Source: Candidatus Methylomirabilota bacterium (GTDB taxonomy: Bacteria > Methylomirabilota > Methylomirabilia > Methylomirabilales > CSP1-5). Taken from it: a stretch of 16,854 nt of DNA. This document shows, in pieces, positions 14,633 to 16,854 of this stretch (the stretch's first letter is position 1; each line of letters starts with the position of its first letter). Under the pieces are notes generated by a model that was not told where the DNA came from, ran no database searches, and worked only from the letters and a program-made list of their open reading frames with translations. The position numbers were made by a program, and so were the translations under genes. The stretch is from assembly GCA_023249165.1 (NCBI GenBank), contig JAHFDE010000033.1, positions 1 to 16,854 of the forward strand, given 5' to 3'.

Positions 14633-16399
14633 CTACAGATACGCCCGTGTCGTGAGGTTCAGCAGCCGGGCGTTCAAGCCGACGACCTGCTCGTTGTCCA
14701 CAGGGACATCCACCAGGATCGACCTACCCGCCGGCGTGTGGCAGGCATCCATGATTTCTTTCAGATTGCTGAGGTCGGGTTTGAGGTAGAAGCCATCCCA
14801 GCCGTGGGCTTTGGCGGCCGCCACAAAGTCGATCCTCGGCAGCTTCGAGTGGTAGCGCGGTTTCTCGACGGTCGGGATGATGACCTCCAGCCCCTTATCG
14901 ACAATCCCGTAGGTCCCGTTGTTGATGATAAACAGGCGCAGGTCGAGGTTTGCCGCGTCGGCCAGACACCCGCCAAAGAGACGCCAGCATCCATCCCCGC
15001 TGAACATAAAGGTGTGAAGGCTCGGATCGGCCAGCTTGGCGCCAACCCCGAGGCCGAAGGCACCGCCCATGGCGGAGCCGTGGTGCGCGGTCCAGAACTT
15101 GATATTCGGGTGGGGCCGCTGCGTCACGTACTGCCGATCCTTATAGGAGATACAGACGTCGTCGAACCCAATGCTGTGTGGTTGCCAGTACTTGGGCAGT
15201 TCCTCATAGAAGGAGACGAAATCGACGCAGTCCTTCCGGATGTCCCGCCAGACTTCTCGGAAGTTCAGATTATCCGGCTGCTCGACCTTCGGCCTATCTT
15301 TCCCAACGCCCATCGTCTTCAGCCGAGGAATGATCGCTTCGAGGGCGAGGCCGATATCGCCGCGGACCTGCCTGTAGTCCCCTTTGCACCGGTGGCGAAA
15401 ATCGCCGTTCACCTGGCCGTAGCCGTATATGTACGCGCCGAAGTGCCAGGTGCACTTGGCGGGGAAGCTTTCCAGGTTGATCGAATACTCGCCCGGGCAG
15501 AAGCCGAGGGTAATAACAATATCCTCGGGAGTCATGCTCCGCCAAAGCTGCATCGCCTTGTCGTTACCCCCGAAGAGAACGTAACCGTAGCTGTACGGAT
15601 TCTTGGGGGAGACGGCATTGGCTCCGTTAATGGACCAGATCGTGGGGGCCTGGAGCAGCTCCGATAGCTCCGTGATGAGCTGTTCGATGTTGGGGTAGAA
15701 GGCCGCCTCCTCACCGACGTAGAGGATCACCCGGCGCCCCTTGGCCATGGCCGGGAACTGTTCGAGGAAGGCCGCCATATCCTTCTGGTTGAGGGTGCGT
15801 GGTCTTTCCGTCCAGGGAACATTCACCTCGATCTCTCGCGAGAGAATATCCGGGTAGAAGGCAAAGGCGACGGGTTTCGAATGGTGAAGAATGCTCTGTG
15901 CCTTCGCGAGGTCTCGTTCGAGCCGATTGATATTGTCGAGAACGATGCACCCCTCCCCCAGTTCGGCTTGGAGTTGGGGGACGATATTCATGCCGTAATG
16001 GGAGACATCCTGCAGGGGGGCCTTCCCGATCGAACCCGTGGAATTCAGGGCGATGATGTAGACCGCCGGAATGTTGTGCAACTTGGCGTCGGTGATCCCG
16101 CTCGACCCGAGCTTGGTCGCTGCCCCGGTCGTGGTGATCGAGCACGCGATGCGGCCAGAGGCCAGGTGATAGCCGAGCGGCATAAAGCCCGATACGTACT
16201 CCCCCATGGTCAGGAAGCGGGGAATGCCATCCGTAATTTGGGACGGACGGGTCAGGGGCTCCAAGTATTTCGTGACATGGATGACACCCCCACCATTGAC
16301 CCCGCTGTAGTGACGGACACCCCACTGGCACAAGGTGTCGATCAAAGCGAAGTTTCCCACGTTTTTCTCGAGGCCAGGACTCCCTGCTGCGACGCTCAT
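14633..16399 (-). CDS. thiamine-diphosphate-dependent enzyme of unknown substrate (distant acetolactate synthase relative)
   Basis: 588 residues with the three-part ThDP fold of the acetolactate synthase/pyruvate decarboxylase group. E67 in MGEYVSGFMPLGYHLASGR aligns with the catalytic Glu of RHEQ. TTTGAATKLGSSGITDAKLHNIPAV fits the Pyr-domain pattern. The Mg/ThDP motif runs from GDG (468-470) to NN (493-494, IINNGTYGI). The central domain (about 205-365) is unlike the ilvB one and lacks the FDDRVTG FAD segment. I cannot name a subfamily. It probably decarboxylates or ligates a 2-oxo acid in the cytoplasm. The ATG has a good SD (GAGGGGAG). It is the first gene after a strong promoter and stands 140 bp before ilvB, so it is probably part of the ilv operon. 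Confidence 0.85.
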   Translation of the reverse strand: MSVAAGSPGLEKNVGNFALIDTLCQWGVRHYSGVNGGGVIHVTKYLEPLTRPSQITDGIPRFLTMGEYVSGFMPLGYHLASGRIACSITTTGAATKLGSSGITDAKLHNIPAVYIIALNSTGSIGKAPLQDVSHYGMNIVPQLQAELGEGCIVLDNINRLERDLAKAQSILHHSKPVAFAFYPDILSREIEVNVPWTERPRTLNQKDMAAFLEQFPAMAKGRRVILYVGEEAAFYPNIEQLITELSELLQAPTIWSINGANAVSPKNPYSYGYVLFGGNDKAMQLWRSMTPEDIVITLGFCPGEYSINLESFPAKCTWHFGAYIYGYGQVNGDFRHRCKGDYRQVRGDIGLALEAIIPRLKTMGVGKDRPKVEQPDNLNFREVWRDIRKDCVDFVSFYEELPKYWQPHSIGFDDVCISYKDRQYVTQRPHPNIKFWTAHHGSAMGGAFGLGVGAKLADPSLHTFMFSGDGCWRLFGGCLADAANLDLRLFIINNGTYGIVDKGLEVIIPTVEKPRYHSKLPRIDFVAAAKAHGWDGFYLKPDLSNLKEIMDACHTPAGRSILVDVPVDNEQVVGLNARLLNLTTRAYL

Positions 16400-16501
16400 C
16401 GCTCTCCCCTCGGTGACAGTTTCTTGAAGGTTTCCGAACCCTCCTCGCCGTCAAACAATGCTGAGGATCAAGGTGAAAGAATGCCCCGAAAAGTAAAGAA
16501 T

Positions 16502-16530
16502 AACATACTTTTCCCCTGGTTGCCTGTCAA
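16502..16530 (-). promoter_or_regulatory. sigma70-type promoter of the ThDP enzyme-ilvBNC operon
   Basis: On the minus strand, TTGACA (16530-16525) is spaced exactly 17 bp from TATGTT (16507-16502, 4 of 6 to TATAAT). The surrounding DNA is AT-rich, in contrast to the coding regions. It begins 12 bp past the murJ stop and leaves a leader of about 95 bases before the ATG at 16399. No clear terminator for murJ is seen in front of it. Confidence 0.65.
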
Positions 16531-16542
16531 TAAAAATCTGTT

Positions 16543-16854
16543 TTAGGTTGATCGCCTTTGAAAGAGCCTCCGAAGGACCTGAACCTCCTCGCAACCGAGG
16601 AAGGCAGCCACTCCCAAAAAGGCTGCTGTTCCAAGGCCAAGCCCCCCGACCAGGTGGCCAAGCTGCGGGAGGAACCCATGCCCACCCCATGGCCAGAGAA
16701 CTTTGAGGATCAGGCACGTCGCGGCCATCCCCAGGCCGGCGAGACCGGTTTTTGTGAGGGATCTGGCCAGCTCTCGCCCGGGGAGCGGTCCCACATGCCT
16801 TCTGAGCAGCACGATCAAGAGGGTGAAGTTCACCACAGAGGCGAGAGAAGTCGC
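16543..16854 (-). CDS. murJ: C-terminal part of lipid II flippase MurJ (runs off the right edge)
   Basis: The frame is open to the window edge; 103 codons plus a stop are visible. They begin ATSLASVVNFTLLIVLLRR, a last-third MurJ pattern: a transmembrane helix followed by the basic loop RRHVGPLPGRELARSL. Two more hydrophobic stretches follow, then the usual ending EVQVLRRLFQRR. MurJ moves lipid II across the inner membrane for peptidoglycan synthesis. The GTG at 16836 is internal, not a start. The call rests on the pattern of membrane helices and end motifs in a fragment, so a related MOP-family flippase cannot be fully excluded. It stops just upstream of the ilv operon promoter. Confidence 0.8.
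   Translation of the reverse strand, partial: ATSLASVVNFTLLIVLLRRHVGPLPGRELARSLTKTGLAGLGMAATCLILKVLWPWGGHGFLPQLGHLVGGLGLGTAAFLGVAAFLGCEEVQVLRRLFQRRST

Noticed and set aside
15832..15845. 14-bp palindrome TCTCTCGCGAGAGA inside the ThDP enzyme gene
   Set aside because: It lies within codons for LSRE and is short enough to occur by chance in GC-rich coding DNA; nothing else supports a site.
1..16854. CRISPR arrays, tRNA or rRNA genes
   Set aside because: No regularly spaced direct repeats and no cloverleaf or rRNA-like sequence were seen on either strand by reading.

Overview
The window reads as chromosomal DNA of a GC-rich, diderm (Gram-negative type) bacterium. The evidence is a six-domain ribosomal protein S1, an IHF-beta-type DNA-bending protein, SppA, MurJ, and the gene order aroA-cmk-(plsC)-rpsA-(sppA)-ihfB, a variant of the widespread aroA/cmk-rpsA-ihfB neighbourhood. 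A deltaproteobacterial or NC10-like origin is plausible from this order and the protein style, but no phylogenetic marker visible here settles it.

Layout: only one convincing gene is on the plus strand, a membrane-anchored TPR protein (217-912). It is bordered by AT-rich DNA carrying repeated TTATGTA-type words, including a near-perfect 30-bp dyad at 938-967, and is preceded by a short possible transposase remnant. Everything from 1092 to the right edge is on the minus strand. A long gene train runs leftwards from a promoter near 11.05 kb to an intrinsic terminator at about 1.04 kb. In transcription order it encodes a small membrane-anchored protein, MiaA, AroA, Cmk, PlsC, ribosomal protein S1, SppA, an IHF/HU protein, a class III nucleotidyl cyclase with a large unrecognised N-terminal half, a HIT-family protein and a bifunctional-nuclease (DUF151) protein. 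A run of four C4 tracts, able to form a G-quadruplex on the minus strand, sits just beyond that terminator.

Upstream of this train, and ended by a perfect 24-bp palindromic terminator at 11099-11122, is a branched-chain amino acid operon: a divergent thiamine-diphosphate (ThDP) enzyme of unknown substrate, then ilvB, ilvN and ilvC. A good sigma70-type promoter (TTGACA-17-TATGTT) lies just upstream of the ThDP gene. The right edge holds the C-terminal end of murJ.

Together the genes are mostly housekeeping: tRNA modification, shikimate pathway, CMP phosphorylation, phospholipid and peptidoglycan precursor handling, translation, nucleoid architecture and Ile/Val/Leu synthesis. The less ordinary elements are the orphan ThDP enzyme fused into the ilv operon, the cyclase with its novel N-terminal module next to HIT and DUF151 genes, and the palindrome-rich borders of the TPR gene.
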